In this document: positions 42,125 through 50,221 of the stretch, piece after piece
Layout: each line of letters starts with the position of its first letter
Position numbering within the stretch: the stretch's first letter is position 1
Assembly (NCBI GenBank): GCA_008015155.1
Contig: SSFA01000039.1
Coordinates: forward strand, 18,443-82,442
DNA length: 64,000 bases
Direction of reading: 5' to 3'
Source: Thiothrix sp.
Lineage (GTDB): Bacteria > Pseudomonadota > Gammaproteobacteria > Thiotrichales > Thiotrichaceae
Program-made: the position numbers and the translations under genes
The notes under the pieces: model-generated
Told to the model about the DNA's origin: nothing
The model's input: only the letters and a program-made list of their open reading frames with translations
Database searches by the model: none

Positions 42125-43477
42125 ATGACAGGTCGGAATTTATTTGGTCTGAGCGATCAGATTAAAGAACGGCTAGCCAATGAAATGCTAGAGCGACATC
42201 GCAAGAAACTCGATAAGATTGCTCAGGAAGGCTATCCGAATAAAAAGAAATTATTCCGTCGTGATGAAATTCCTGAAGCGTTCTATCGTTTCGATCAAAT
42301 GCCTGGCTACCAGCAAATTCGTGTCATTGAGCAAGGTGGTAAGCAACTCGGTATTGATAGTCCCTTCTTTAAAACGCATGATCAGGTAGCACGGTCGACC
42401 ACCTTTATTGAAGGCAAGGAGTATATTAACTTTGCCAGCTATAATTACTTAGATTTGTGTGGGCATCCTAGCGTCAACCAAGCCTCAATCGAGGCGATCC
42501 AGCGTTATGGCACTTCAGCTTCAGCTAGCCGAATGGTGTCTGGCGAACGTGCCGTGCAGCAAGACTTGGAGCAGGGATTAGCCAATTTATACGAAGTCGA
42601 TGATTGTGTTGTCTTTGTCAGCGGCCATGCGACGAATGTTACTACCATTGGCTATCTGTTTGGGCCACGCGATTTAATTCTACATGATGCGCTGATTCAC
42701 AATAGTGCTGTCCAAGGAGCGCAGCTTTCTGGGGCTAAGCGTATTCCTTTCCCCCATAATGATTGGCAAGCAGTCGATGATATTCTTAGCCAGCAGCGTA
42801 AGGATTTTGAGCGGGTGCTGATCGTGGTGGAAGGCATCTATAGTATGGATGGTGACTTCCCTGATTTACTGCGGTTTATTGATATAAAGCGTCGGCACAA
42901 AGCTTTCCTAATGGTCGACGAGGCACACTCCTTAGGGATTATGGGTGCTACCGGTCGTGGTATTCGTGAGCATTTTGGCGTAGCGGGCAAAGATGTTGAT
43001 ATTTGGATGGGGACGCTCAGTAAAACTTTATCTGGTTGTGGTGGTTATATAGCGGGTGAAAAAGCCTTAGTTCATCATTTAAGGATTTCTGCACCAGGCT
43101 TTTTATATAGCGTTGGCATGTCGCCTCCTTTGGCAGCTGCATCGGCGGCTTCTCTGAAAGTGATGTTGGCTGAGCCGGAACGTGTCCAGCAATTGCAAGC
43201 CAATGGTCGTTTATTCTTAGATTTGTGTAAGAAGCATCGAATTGATACGGGCTATAGCGCAGGTTTGGCAGTAGTGCCGGCTATTTTAGGTAGTTCAGCA
43301 CGCGCAGGTTTAGTGGCCAATCGCATGTTTGATCGTGGGATCAATGTGCAACCGATTTTCTATCCAGCGGTAGAAGAGGGGATGGCTCGTTTACGTTTCT
43401 TTATTAGTACCAGCCATACTGTCGAGCAAATCCAATACACCGTCGAAACTTTAGCTGAAGTGATGGCTAAAAAATAG
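42125..43477 (+). CDS. PLP-dependent alpha-oxoamine synthase (serine palmitoyltransferase-like)
   Basis: This 450-residue fold-type I PLP enzyme condenses an amino acid with an acyl thioester under decarboxylation. The PLP lysine is Lys300 in MGTLSKT. The following GGYIAG resembles serine palmitoyltransferases rather than BioF. HDALIHNS and VDEAHSLGIMG are the usual cofactor-site elements. An N-terminal extension of about 75 residues may dock the upstream carrier protein. It starts three bases after the synthase gene, so the polyketide chain is the likely acyl donor. The product would be a long-chain amino ketone. The choice of amino acid is unknown. Confidence 0.88.
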   Translation: MTGRNLFGLSDQIKERLANEMLERHRKKLDKIAQEGYPNKKKLFRRDEIPEAFYRFDQMPGYQQIRVIEQGGKQLGIDSPFFKTHDQVARSTTFIEGKEYINFASYNYLDLCGHPSVNQASIEAIQRYGTSASASRMVSGERAVQQDLEQGLANLYEVDDCVVFVSGHATNVTTIGYLFGPRDLILHDALIHNSAVQGAQLSGAKRIPFPHNDWQAVDDILSQQRKDFERVLIVVEGIYSMDGDFPDLLRFIDIKRRHKAFLMVDEAHSLGIMGATGRGIREHFGVAGKDVDIWMGTLSKTLSGCGGYIAGEKALVHHLRISAPGFLYSVGMSPPLAAASAASLKVMLAEPERVQQLQANGRLFLDLCKKHRIDTGYSAGLAVVPAILGSSARAGLVANRMFDRGINVQPIFYPAVEEGMARLRFFISTSHTVEQIQYTVETLAEVMAKK

Positions 43478-44298
43478 TGAATACACCTCGCCGCGTGATT
43501 TTGTGTACTTACCCCAGTGTGTATTCAGAAATAGTATTGCATGAACTATTAACAGCACCCGAGATTGAGTTAGTAGGGGTGCTGAGTTCCACTAGGATTT
43601 TGAATAAATCCGATACAAACTTACGTGCTGGCTTGCGCCAGATACAACTGTCGGGTTTGCGCTATGCAGGCTATTTGTTTGCCATCACGGGTTTATACAC
43701 TGGCCTGCGTTGGTGCCTGCGTAAGCCAAGCTTCAAGCAGCAGTTAACCGCTAAAAAAATTGCTTACCTAGAAACTACCGATATCAACTCAACAGAGAGC
43801 CTGCAGTTTTTAAGTAGTTTAAAGCCCGATATCTTATTATCAGCTCATTTTAATCAATTACTTAAAGCAGAAGCTTTAGCTCTACCCAAGTTGGCCTGTT
43901 TAAATATCCATCCCTCTTTATTGCCTGCTTTTAAAGGGGTGGATCCTGCTTTTTATGCTTTGCTGCGCCAAGCGCGTGAAACAGGTGCGACGGTTCATGT
44001 ACAAGATGAACAGTTTGATCATGGAGCGATTCTAGAGCAAAGCAAGCTCAGTATTCGACTGAGCGATACACTTTTTAGTCTTAACTTAAAGTTATTTAAG
44101 CTAGGCGCTTTAGCCGCTGTTAGGCAGATCATAGCCTTCAACACAGAGACGGTAGGTATCCCACAAACCTCAGCGGGACGTTATGATTCATGGCCGAATC
44201 CTTTGGATACTAAGCAATTCCGGCAGCAACGTACCTATTTTCGCTGGCGGGAGTATCTAGGTTTTATCCGCTATACCAAAACCAGCTCGTTTGAGTAA
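43477..44298 (+). CDS. Formyltransferase-family protein
   Basis: This 273-residue protein has a formyl-transferase N-terminal fold. The catalytic Asn-His pair lies in CLNIHPSLLPAFKG, and the Asp in FDHGAIL near residue 186. It shares the 10-formyl-tetrahydrofolate-dependent pattern of GART, Fmt and sugar N-formyltransferases. The GTG start overlaps the stop of the oxoamine synthase by one base, so it probably acts on the same product. N-formylation of the new amino group is my inference. Its 3' end overlaps a convergent gene by 42 bases. Confidence 0.8.
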   Translation: MNTPRRVILCTYPSVYSEIVLHELLTAPEIELVGVLSSTRILNKSDTNLRAGLRQIQLSGLRYAGYLFAITGLYTGLRWCLRKPSFKQQLTAKKIAYLETTDINSTESLQFLSSLKPDILLSAHFNQLLKAEALALPKLACLNIHPSLLPAFKGVDPAFYALLRQARETGATVHVQDEQFDHGAILEQSKLSIRLSDTLFSLNLKLFKLGALAAVRQIIAFNTETVGIPQTSAGRYDSWPNPLDTKQFRQQRTYFRWREYLGFIRYTKTSSFE

Positions 44299-45792
44299 TT
44301 CAATACCTAGTTGTTCAATTGAGAGCTCTATTTGCTGATTGGGCTGCTGAGTTTCACGGTTATTCCAGATTAAATATTCACTGCGCCCATCTTGCCAATT
44401 CAGCTCTTGATACACAGCAGGCATACTAGGAATATGGTCCCCATACCAAGCTAGCCAAGTCATTTCTTTCCTAGCTTTAAGACCCTCGGTTAAACTCAGT
44501 AGCATACGATCTGCATTTTTTAGATGTTTCAAATAAATAGTTAGATCATGATGTTGTTTGGGTGGCTCGCTCTGATAAAGCTGATTAAGATCTGTTTCTG
44601 TGTGGCTTTCTAAATGCAAGGGGCCATGATTTTCCATGGTAATAGCAAAAATAAATAAAGCTTGAGTATCAGGTTTTTTATTAAGCAACTCTTGGATTTT
44701 TTCATAAACAGCTTGATCACTAATATAAGGCCCCGCAGTCTGACTGCTATCAAACTCTTTAATATCAATAAACTCATCAAAATCTATTAGGGGAAATATT
44801 TTGTCACGCTTGAAAAAAGCAGAGTGATTAGGGTGTATGCAAATGCAGCGATAGCCTAAGCTTTTAAGATAGCTTGCGATACTGACCGAAGAAAAGTTTT
44901 GCAAAAACTCATAGGGATTATATCTATAGTAGCTAAGTTCTTGATTATTAAAGCCACTCAAGAATGCATATTCAGAGCGTAGAGTATTTGCGCCCCAAGC
45001 AGGTATTGTTAATTTACCTGTTTGTGCTGAATTAGTTTTGATCTTATCAAACGCCTCAAGCACTTCAGTTTTGATGCTAGGGCTTAACTGTCTTGGATCA
45101 AAAAATGATTCACTCTGGATAACAATAATAGTAGGGTGCTCGCCAGCTAGCTGAGTTGATTGGGCATAGGGCGAATTTTTTTGAACAAGATTTTTAAAAT
45201 TATCTAAATGCTTTTTCTGTAAGGCTTGAGTGAAGTAAATAATTAAGCTATTGAAAAACCCAAGTTCTCTAAGATCCTTTTTGGTTTGAAAGCTGAGTTT
45301 GAACTCTAGCGCTAGTTTTCTTATAGCTACCAGCAAAAATAAGCTCATTAATAGTGCCAGTAGGCTAACTATCATCCTATTTATGGTTAAAGCTGGCTCT
45401 AAAACTGCAGCTAAATAGAGTAGGGCTAGGCCAATACTAATTGCTAGAAATGTAAGGGGTAGATTTAAAAATGGTAGAAATAAGCGTGGGTGGCTGAAGA
45501 CTTGTAAATAAAGATAAATATCTGAAAAAACTAAAGGTTCTGCTAATGCTTTATATTTAGCTTGATTGACCACTAAAAAGACAGTACTCAAGGCTAAAGT
45601 TATGATGCTAGCTAAAAAAGGCCGATAGCTAAGTACTAAGGCAGCTGTAAAAACTAAAGTGATTAAACTAATTTCTAGGATGAGCGCTTTGACGCTTCTA
45701 TTGTCAGGACGTAGTTCTTTTGCAATCAAATAAATTTGCGCTTGTTGTACTAATACGCAAGTGAGTACATAGGCTAGCAAAAGGCTGAGCAT
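44257..45792 (-). CDS. LTA synthase-type membrane sulfatase-superfamily protein
   Basis: This protein of about 511 residues has five hydrophobic helices in the first 190 residues and then an extracytoplasmic alkaline-phosphatase-fold domain. Metal-site elements are QSESFFDP, the nucleophile-like Thr in GANTLRSEY, PNHSAFF and WYGDHIPS. LtaS, OpgB and phosphoethanolamine transferases share this plan and move phospho-alcohol head groups from phospholipids. The frame extends to a TTG at 45843, but that overlaps the SDR gene; the ATG at 45792 directly precedes the first membrane helix and is preferred. It may decorate the polysaccharide or its lipid with a phosphoryl group. Confidence 0.8.
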   Translation of the reverse strand: MLSLLLAYVLTCVLVQQAQIYLIAKELRPDNRSVKALILEISLITLVFTAALVLSYRPFLASIITLALSTVFLVVNQAKYKALAEPLVFSDIYLYLQVFSHPRLFLPFLNLPLTFLAISIGLALLYLAAVLEPALTINRMIVSLLALLMSLFLLVAIRKLALEFKLSFQTKKDLRELGFFNSLIIYFTQALQKKHLDNFKNLVQKNSPYAQSTQLAGEHPTIIVIQSESFFDPRQLSPSIKTEVLEAFDKIKTNSAQTGKLTIPAWGANTLRSEYAFLSGFNNQELSYYRYNPYEFLQNFSSVSIASYLKSLGYRCICIHPNHSAFFKRDKIFPLIDFDEFIDIKEFDSSQTAGPYISDQAVYEKIQELLNKKPDTQALFIFAITMENHGPLHLESHTETDLNQLYQSEPPKQHHDLTIYLKHLKNADRMLLSLTEGLKARKEMTWLAWYGDHIPSMPAVYQELNWQDGRSEYLIWNNRETQQPNQQIELSIEQLGIELLKRAGFGIADKT

Positions 45793-45802
45793 AGGCGAGG
45801 TG

Positions 45803-46588
45803 TTATTTAGGTTTTCGAGGCGAACGCGGACGATTATACCCAAATAGACCTAAAAAATAAGAAGCTAGTGGAAAGGGCAGCACTGATACGAACCACATAC
45901 CCCAAGTGAGTGGGAACGGGAAAGCAATCACGGCTTGATTACGTTCTAAACCTTTGGCAATGAGAGTAGCTGCATGCTTGGCAGAAATCATCGTCGGGCG
46001 AGTACCAGGAAATTGATCGCTTAACTCGGTTTTTACAAAGCCCGGGCAGACTACATTAACCTTAATGCCTTCTGGCGCTAACCAGCCACGTAAGGCTTCG
46101 CCCCAAGCTTTAATGGCGGCTTTACTCGCACAATAGGACGGTGTAATAGGCATACCCCGCCAAGCGGCCAGCGAACTAATCATGGCAAGCTGCCCTTGCT
46201 TACGGCTACGCATCCGTTCAATCAGCGGGTGTAAAGTATAAACAACGCCATATAAATTAGTATCCAAAACTTGTTCAATCGCAGTGAGTTCTTCACCTGA
46301 ACCTTGCGCCGTTAACATGCTGGTGACCCCAGCGTTGGCTATAGCTAAGTCAATAGGGTATTGCTGATCGAATTCATCCAACCACTGTTTAAGTGCTTTT
46401 TGATCAGTCACACTAAGGCTAGCGCTAGTCACTTTAGCACCTAGGTTGCTACAGCTGGCGCTAATTTGTGCTAAACGGGTTGAATCTCTGCCAATTAAAG
46501 CCAGATGCACTTCAGGTGCAGCGTAGTGTTCGGCAAGAGCGGCCCCTAAACCATTACTGGCACCGGTAATTAGAATGGTGCGAGCCAT
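45803..46588 (-). CDS. Short-chain dehydrogenase/reductase
   Basis: This 261-residue classical SDR has the NADP(H)-binding TGASNGLG near residues 8-15, NAG at 85-87, Ser138/139 and the active-site pair Tyr152-x3-Lys156 (YCASK). A hydrophobic, basic C-terminal tail (LASYFLGLFGYNRPRSP) suggests membrane association, as in 3-ketosphinganine-type reductases. It lies between kpsS and the LTA-synthase-like gene. With an oxoamine synthase encoded nearby, reduction of its amino ketone product is a reasonable but unproven role. Confidence 0.85.
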   Translation of the reverse strand: MARTILITGASNGLGAALAEHYAAPEVHLALIGRDSTRLAQISASCSNLGAKVTSASLSVTDQKALKQWLDEFDQQYPIDLAIANAGVTSMLTAQGSGEELTAIEQVLDTNLYGVVYTLHPLIERMRSRKQGQLAMISSLAAWRGMPITPSYCASKAAIKAWGEALRGWLAPEGIKVNVVCPGFVKTELSDQFPGTRPTMISAKHAATLIAKGLERNQAVIAFPFPLTWGMWFVSVLPFPLASYFLGLFGYNRPRSPRKPK

Positions 46589-46593
46589 TAGAT

Positions 46594-47907
46594 TTAACGC
46601 TCTTTATATAGATAGCTAGCTTCAGGTAGTTTGCCACCGTAGATCACTTTGGTCGGTGTCAAATTCGGCACTGGGCTGAGGCTAGGTACAGGCTTGGCAA
46701 GCTGAGGACTGATTTGCATAGCCAGTAAACTCCCCTCTATTGCCAGCTTAATGCCTTTACGAGAGTAAAAGTCACCATTAATTTGGGTTTCTTGAATAAC
46801 ACGCCGCCGAAATTGGCTAAAGAGATGTGGATCAGCGGGTTGACCTTCTGTCCAAAAACGATCTAAACCGTGTTGGAAAGTAAGGCCTGGAATGTCAAAT
46901 AAGGCAGTACCCAAAGCAATAGTTGGTGAGCCATGATGCAAGGCAGAAGTACCTGTGGTGCTATTCACCAAAACGGTCCCTTTAGTATGCTGAAGCAGGG
47001 TAGGTAAATGCCCAGTTTCTAAAAATAATACTCTATTACCGATGCCTAGATTCTCAGCAATTTGTTTGACTTTTTTACAGTGCTTAAGTAAACCAGTGTC
47101 TAAGGGGTGATTTTTAATTACTAGCTTAGTACCAGGTGGAGCGTACTTAGCGAATGAAGCCATCACAGTGAGGATCACTTGCTGCATACTAGTAAAGGCT
47201 GAGTGGACGCGAATTTGGGCGTCAGAATCTAGTTGTAGAGGCAGCAGGTAATAAGCTTGTTTTGACTTAACCAGTTGTTGAATTTTCCTGTGTTCCCAGC
47301 GCTCACGCCACAGCTTGTTATTGGGCATGCGTTGTGCCCAACCTAAGTATTCACGATAAGCTTTAAAAGGGCGATGGGTTTTATAATGAGGATAGCTAAT
47401 TTTGAAAGCTGCAGTAGTTAGGCGATAACAAATATCATGCCAAGCTCGTGGCAGAAAGTTTTTGCCAATGGTATGTGCTAGCTTTAAATCTTCACCGTCT
47501 TGGTTGAGCCAGAATTCTGGATTTTTATTAAGTAAGCGTGAATGGCCATTGACGCCATTTTGCTCTAGGGTAATCCAATCAGGTCGGAAATAGCCTTCCT
47601 CGTATACATAAATCTTTAAACCCAAGCGTTGCAGCAAAGGTAAAGCATAGAGGTGGACAGGGCGCGTATCGCCGAAGAGTACTACATCAGTAAACTGATG
47701 AGCTTGATGCTTGGCTTCTAACCAAGCGGGTAGTTGATCTAGGCTAGCGGTAAAACGCCAACTGTTTTTGTGCTGACTAAACCAGCTATCACCACCGCAA
47801 AAATTGACCCGAAATACTTCGTATCCATTTTCTTGAATCGCTGCTCCTAATTTGCGAAAAAAAGGAGTAGCGACACCCTGTAAGAAAAGAAATTTTCTGG
47901 ATGTCAT
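46594..47907 (-). CDS. kpsS: KpsS, Kdo-linker glycosyltransferase of capsule assembly
   Basis: This 437-residue protein has the KpsS/WcbO signature pattern: FLQGVATPFF near the N-terminus, VNFCGGD, YVYEEGYFRPDWITLE near 153-168, and the C-terminal VKNHPLD, VNSTTGTSALHHG and GRALF-like segments. KpsS adds the first Kdo to the lipid acceptor and works with KpsC. The gene is followed by the SDR and LTA-synthase-like genes on the same strand, which suggests one operon. It is preceded by the leader that contains a JUMPstart-like element and a candidate promoter. Confidence 0.9.
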   Translation of the reverse strand: MTSRKFLFLQGVATPFFRKLGAAIQENGYEVFRVNFCGGDSWFSQHKNSWRFTASLDQLPAWLEAKHQAHQFTDVVLFGDTRPVHLYALPLLQRLGLKIYVYEEGYFRPDWITLEQNGVNGHSRLLNKNPEFWLNQDGEDLKLAHTIGKNFLPRAWHDICYRLTTAAFKISYPHYKTHRPFKAYREYLGWAQRMPNNKLWRERWEHRKIQQLVKSKQAYYLLPLQLDSDAQIRVHSAFTSMQQVILTVMASFAKYAPPGTKLVIKNHPLDTGLLKHCKKVKQIAENLGIGNRVLFLETGHLPTLLQHTKGTVLVNSTTGTSALHHGSPTIALGTALFDIPGLTFQHGLDRFWTEGQPADPHLFSQFRRRVIQETQINGDFYSRKGIKLAIEGSLLAMQISPQLAKPVPSLSPVPNLTPTKVIYGGKLPEASYLYKER

Positions 47908-47948
47908 TATCTATGTTTCGGGCATCAATAATTATTTTAGGTAAGACG

Positions 47949-47978
47949 AGTATAGGTTATACCTATCTTAAAGATCAA
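47949..47978 (-). promoter_or_regulatory. Candidate promoter with overlapping palindrome upstream of kpsS
   Basis: Read on the minus strand, TTGATC (47978-47973) and TATACT (47954-47949) are spaced 18 bases apart, about 42 bases before the kpsS start. A perfect dyad ATAGGT-TAT-ACCTAT at 47952-47966 overlaps the -10 box and could be an operator. Confidence 0.45.
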
Positions 47979-47983
47979 CTTTT

Positions 47984-48007
47984 GTAGCGGTTTAACAACA
48001 GCTACCC
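47984..48007 (-). promoter_or_regulatory. JUMPstart-like element between rfaH and kpsS
   Basis: Read on the minus strand, the leader carries GGTAGCTGTT, then three extra bases, then AAACC. The JUMPstart element of enteric polysaccharide operons contains GGTAGCTGTT followed by AAGCC. The strand is right for kpsS. The outer bases GTAGC and GCTAC can pair over a 12-base loop. The ops core GGCGGTAGCG itself is not present. The comparison is from memory. Confidence 0.4.
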
Positions 48008-48009
48008 TG

Positions 48010-48528
48010 TCAAGCAGCTAGGAGTTTTGCTGGAGAAATAGCCAATTTAGTTTGTTTGTGGAGGATTTCCAACAAAATAATAGCTCTTTCTTCACCATCA
48101 TAGCTCATAAACACGCCATTTAGACCACGAAAAGGGCCTTCTGTCAAAGTTACTTGATCACCTTGATGGAAGCGATCGAGATCAATGGCTCGTTCACCTA
48201 GGAGAGATTCTTGATTTTTTAAGTTGAAAATTAAATCACTAGGAACAATCGCGGCTTGTGTGCCAAAGCGTACAAATTGATTAACGCCTTTAGTTGAGCG
48301 GATAGGTGCCCAGTTATCAGTCAGTTCATTTAAAGCAATGAACAAGTAGCGCGGAAATAAGGACTCCGTCTTCTTGACGAGTTTGCCCCGCTGTTTGCGC
48401 AGCCGTTGTGCTAAAGGTCGATAGACTTCGTAACCTTGTTTGCCCAATTCAATTTCTGCTAGTTCATCTTTAAAAGGCTTGCTCGTCAATAGATACCATT
48501 GACGTTCAGGGATGCTAGTGCGAGGCAT
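48010..48528 (-). CDS. rfaH: RfaH, NusG-family transcription antitermination factor
   Basis: This protein of about 172 residues has an N-terminal NGN domain (WYLLTSKPFKDELAEIEL, then LFPRYLFIAL) and a C-terminal KOW domain (GDQVTLTEGPFRGLNGVF). The sequence is closer to RfaH than to housekeeping NusG; it is short and lacks NusG's usual central features. RfaH loads on RNA polymerase at ops sites and supports expression of long, poorly translated polysaccharide operons. I prefer the ATG at 48528; a TTG at 48534 is possible. Location inside the capsule island points to control of these operons. Confidence 0.88.
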   Translation of the reverse strand: MPRTSIPERQWYLLTSKPFKDELAEIELGKQGYEVYRPLAQRLRKQRGKLVKKTESLFPRYLFIALNELTDNWAPIRSTKGVNQFVRFGTQAAIVPSDLIFNLKNQESLLGERAIDLDRFHQGDQVTLTEGPFRGLNGVFMSYDGEERAIILLEILHKQTKLAISPAKLLAA

Positions 48529-48560
48529 GTTCAAAGCTTACCGAGAGATTAATTGTTTTT

Positions 48561-48589
48561 AGGTTAGGGTGATAAAGCAGTGTAGTCAA
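48561..48589 (-). promoter_or_regulatory. Candidate sigma-70 promoter for rfaH
   Basis: On the minus strand TTGACT (48589-48584) and TAACCT (48566-48561) are separated by 17 bases, about 33 bases before the rfaH start. The -35 matches five of six positions; the -10 is weak. Confidence 0.45.
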
Positions 48590-48705
48590 TTGCTTTTTTT
48601 TGTAATTAGTTTACAAAGTGCGCCCTAGGCTGCTACTTAGTTCTAGACCTATAACTTTAGTAACTAGAGCCTAGCCTCTAATGATTAAACAGGAGTGACA
48701 GCTTA

Positions 48706-49458
48706 ATGGAGTCCACCATGTTGCTCGCGGCAGAAGGCTTATCGCGTTATTACAATGAGCACTGTGCAGTAGAAAATCTGGATCTGCATTTGAAAAAAGG
48801 TGAGGTTCTGGGTTTGTTAGGCCCTAATGGTGCAGGCAAATCCACTACTATGCAGATGCTGACTGGCAATTTAGCGCCCACGACAGGCTCGATTCAAATT
48901 AATGGTATTGATCTCTTAGAAGAGCCACGCCGCGCAAAACAGCATATAGGCTATTTACCCGAACAGCCGCCGGTTTATCGTGATCTGACAGTGAATGAAT
49001 ATTTAGACTATTGCGCCAAACTGCATGGCTTGCGTGGAGCTGGCCGAATACAAGCTATTCATTTAGCACGCGAGCGCTGTAGCTTGCAGGAAGTACAAAA
49101 TCGTCTCATTGCTAATTTATCCAAAGGCTACAAGCAGCGGGTAGGGATTGCTCAGGCCATTTTACACAATCCAGCGGTAGTGATTTTAGATGAGCCTACT
49201 GTGGGCTTAGACCCTTTACAAATTCGCGAAATTCGCAAGCTTATTCGTGAGTTAGGCCAAGAACATAGTGTGATTTTATCAACCCACATTTTGCCTGAAG
49301 TGCAAGCTGTCTGTGATCGTGTCCAAATTCTGAATCGTGGGCGTACGGTATTTAATGACTCACTTACAGGCGTTGAGTCCCTGGAAAAGATTTTCTTTGA
49401 GCTAGTTTATCAAGAAGATCCGGCCTTAGCGGATCTTGAGGCGGAGAAAATGGAATGA
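48706..49458 (+). CDS. ABC transporter ATP-binding protein (GldA-like)
   Basis: This 250-residue ATPase has Walker A GPNGAGKST near residues 39-47, the signature LSKGYKQR near 142-149 and Walker B VILDEPTVGLDP near 162-173. The following permease, GldG-like and DUF4340 genes form the conserved four-gene unit often annotated as gliding-motility-type ABC transporter, which is widespread in non-gliding Proteobacteria. AGGAG lies ten bases before the first ATG; a second ATG at 48718 is possible. The substrate is unknown. Confidence 0.88.
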   Translation: MESTMLLAAEGLSRYYNEHCAVENLDLHLKKGEVLGLLGPNGAGKSTTMQMLTGNLAPTTGSIQINGIDLLEEPRRAKQHIGYLPEQPPVYRDLTVNEYLDYCAKLHGLRGAGRIQAIHLARERCSLQEVQNRLIANLSKGYKQRVGIAQAILHNPAVVILDEPTVGLDPLQIREIRKLIRELGQEHSVILSTHILPEVQAVCDRVQILNRGRTVFNDSLTGVESLEKIFFELVYQEDPALADLEAEKME

Positions 49459-50216
49459 ATATGATCTGGACGATTGCCCTGACTGAGTTTCGGCGCATGT
49501 TCTACTCCCCCTTAGCGTGGAGCATTTTAGCAATCGTACAATTTATTTTGGCTTGGATATTTTTGCTAGGTCTGAATGAATATGTAACACAAATCCAGCC
49601 GGCGATGGCAGGGCGTGAAAATGCTCCGGGCTTAAGTGATTTGGTGGTCTCTGCTCTTTACCTTTGGGCTGGTGTTATTATGTTGGCAGTGATGCCGATT
49701 TTAACCATGCGCTTATTCGCCGAAGAGCGTATGAATCAAACCTTGCCTTTACTCACTAGTGCTCCGATTTCGATTAGCCAAATTGTCTTGGGCAAGTATT
49801 TGGGTTTGCTGCTGCTTATCCTCTTAATGGTCAGTATGCTCACTTTGATGCCCGCTTCTCTCTCCTTAGGCACTGATTTAGATTGGGGCAAGTTGGCAGC
49901 AGCGATTTTTGGTTTATTTTTACTGTTAGCCTCTTTTGCAGCAGCCGGTTTATTTCTATCCGCCTTAACTCGCCAGCCTATCATCGCGGCAGTCAGCACC
50001 TTTGGGTTGCTACTGTTTTTGATGGTTTTGTATATCTCAGGCAATTCACAAGGCTCAAGCAGTCAACTATTCATTTATCTATCCCATTTTGGGCATTTCC
50101 TGTCTTTTTTAGAAGGGCTATTTGATAGTAGTGATTTGGTATATTACCTCTTGTTTATTCTGGGGTTTTTGCTGTTGACCATTCGCAAATTGGATAACGA
50201 ACGGCTGCAGAGATAG
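49455..50216 (+). CDS. ABC-2 type permease (GldF-like)
   Basis: This 253-residue protein has about six transmembrane helices and the short N-terminal cytoplasmic WTIALTEFRRMFYSPLAW typical of GldF/NosY-like permeases. ATGA overlap with the ATPase gene shows co-translation. It should form the membrane channel of the exporter together with the flanking genes. No substrate can be assigned. Confidence 0.86.
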   Translation: MNMIWTIALTEFRRMFYSPLAWSILAIVQFILAWIFLLGLNEYVTQIQPAMAGRENAPGLSDLVVSALYLWAGVIMLAVMPILTMRLFAEERMNQTLPLLTSAPISISQIVLGKYLGLLLLILLMVSMLTLMPASLSLGTDLDWGKLAAAIFGLFLLLASFAAAGLFLSALTRQPIIAAVSTFGLLLFLMVLYISGNSQGSSSQLFIYLSHFGHFLSFLEGLFDSSDLVYYLLFILGFLLLTIRKLDNERLQR

Positions 50217-50221
50217 TAACT

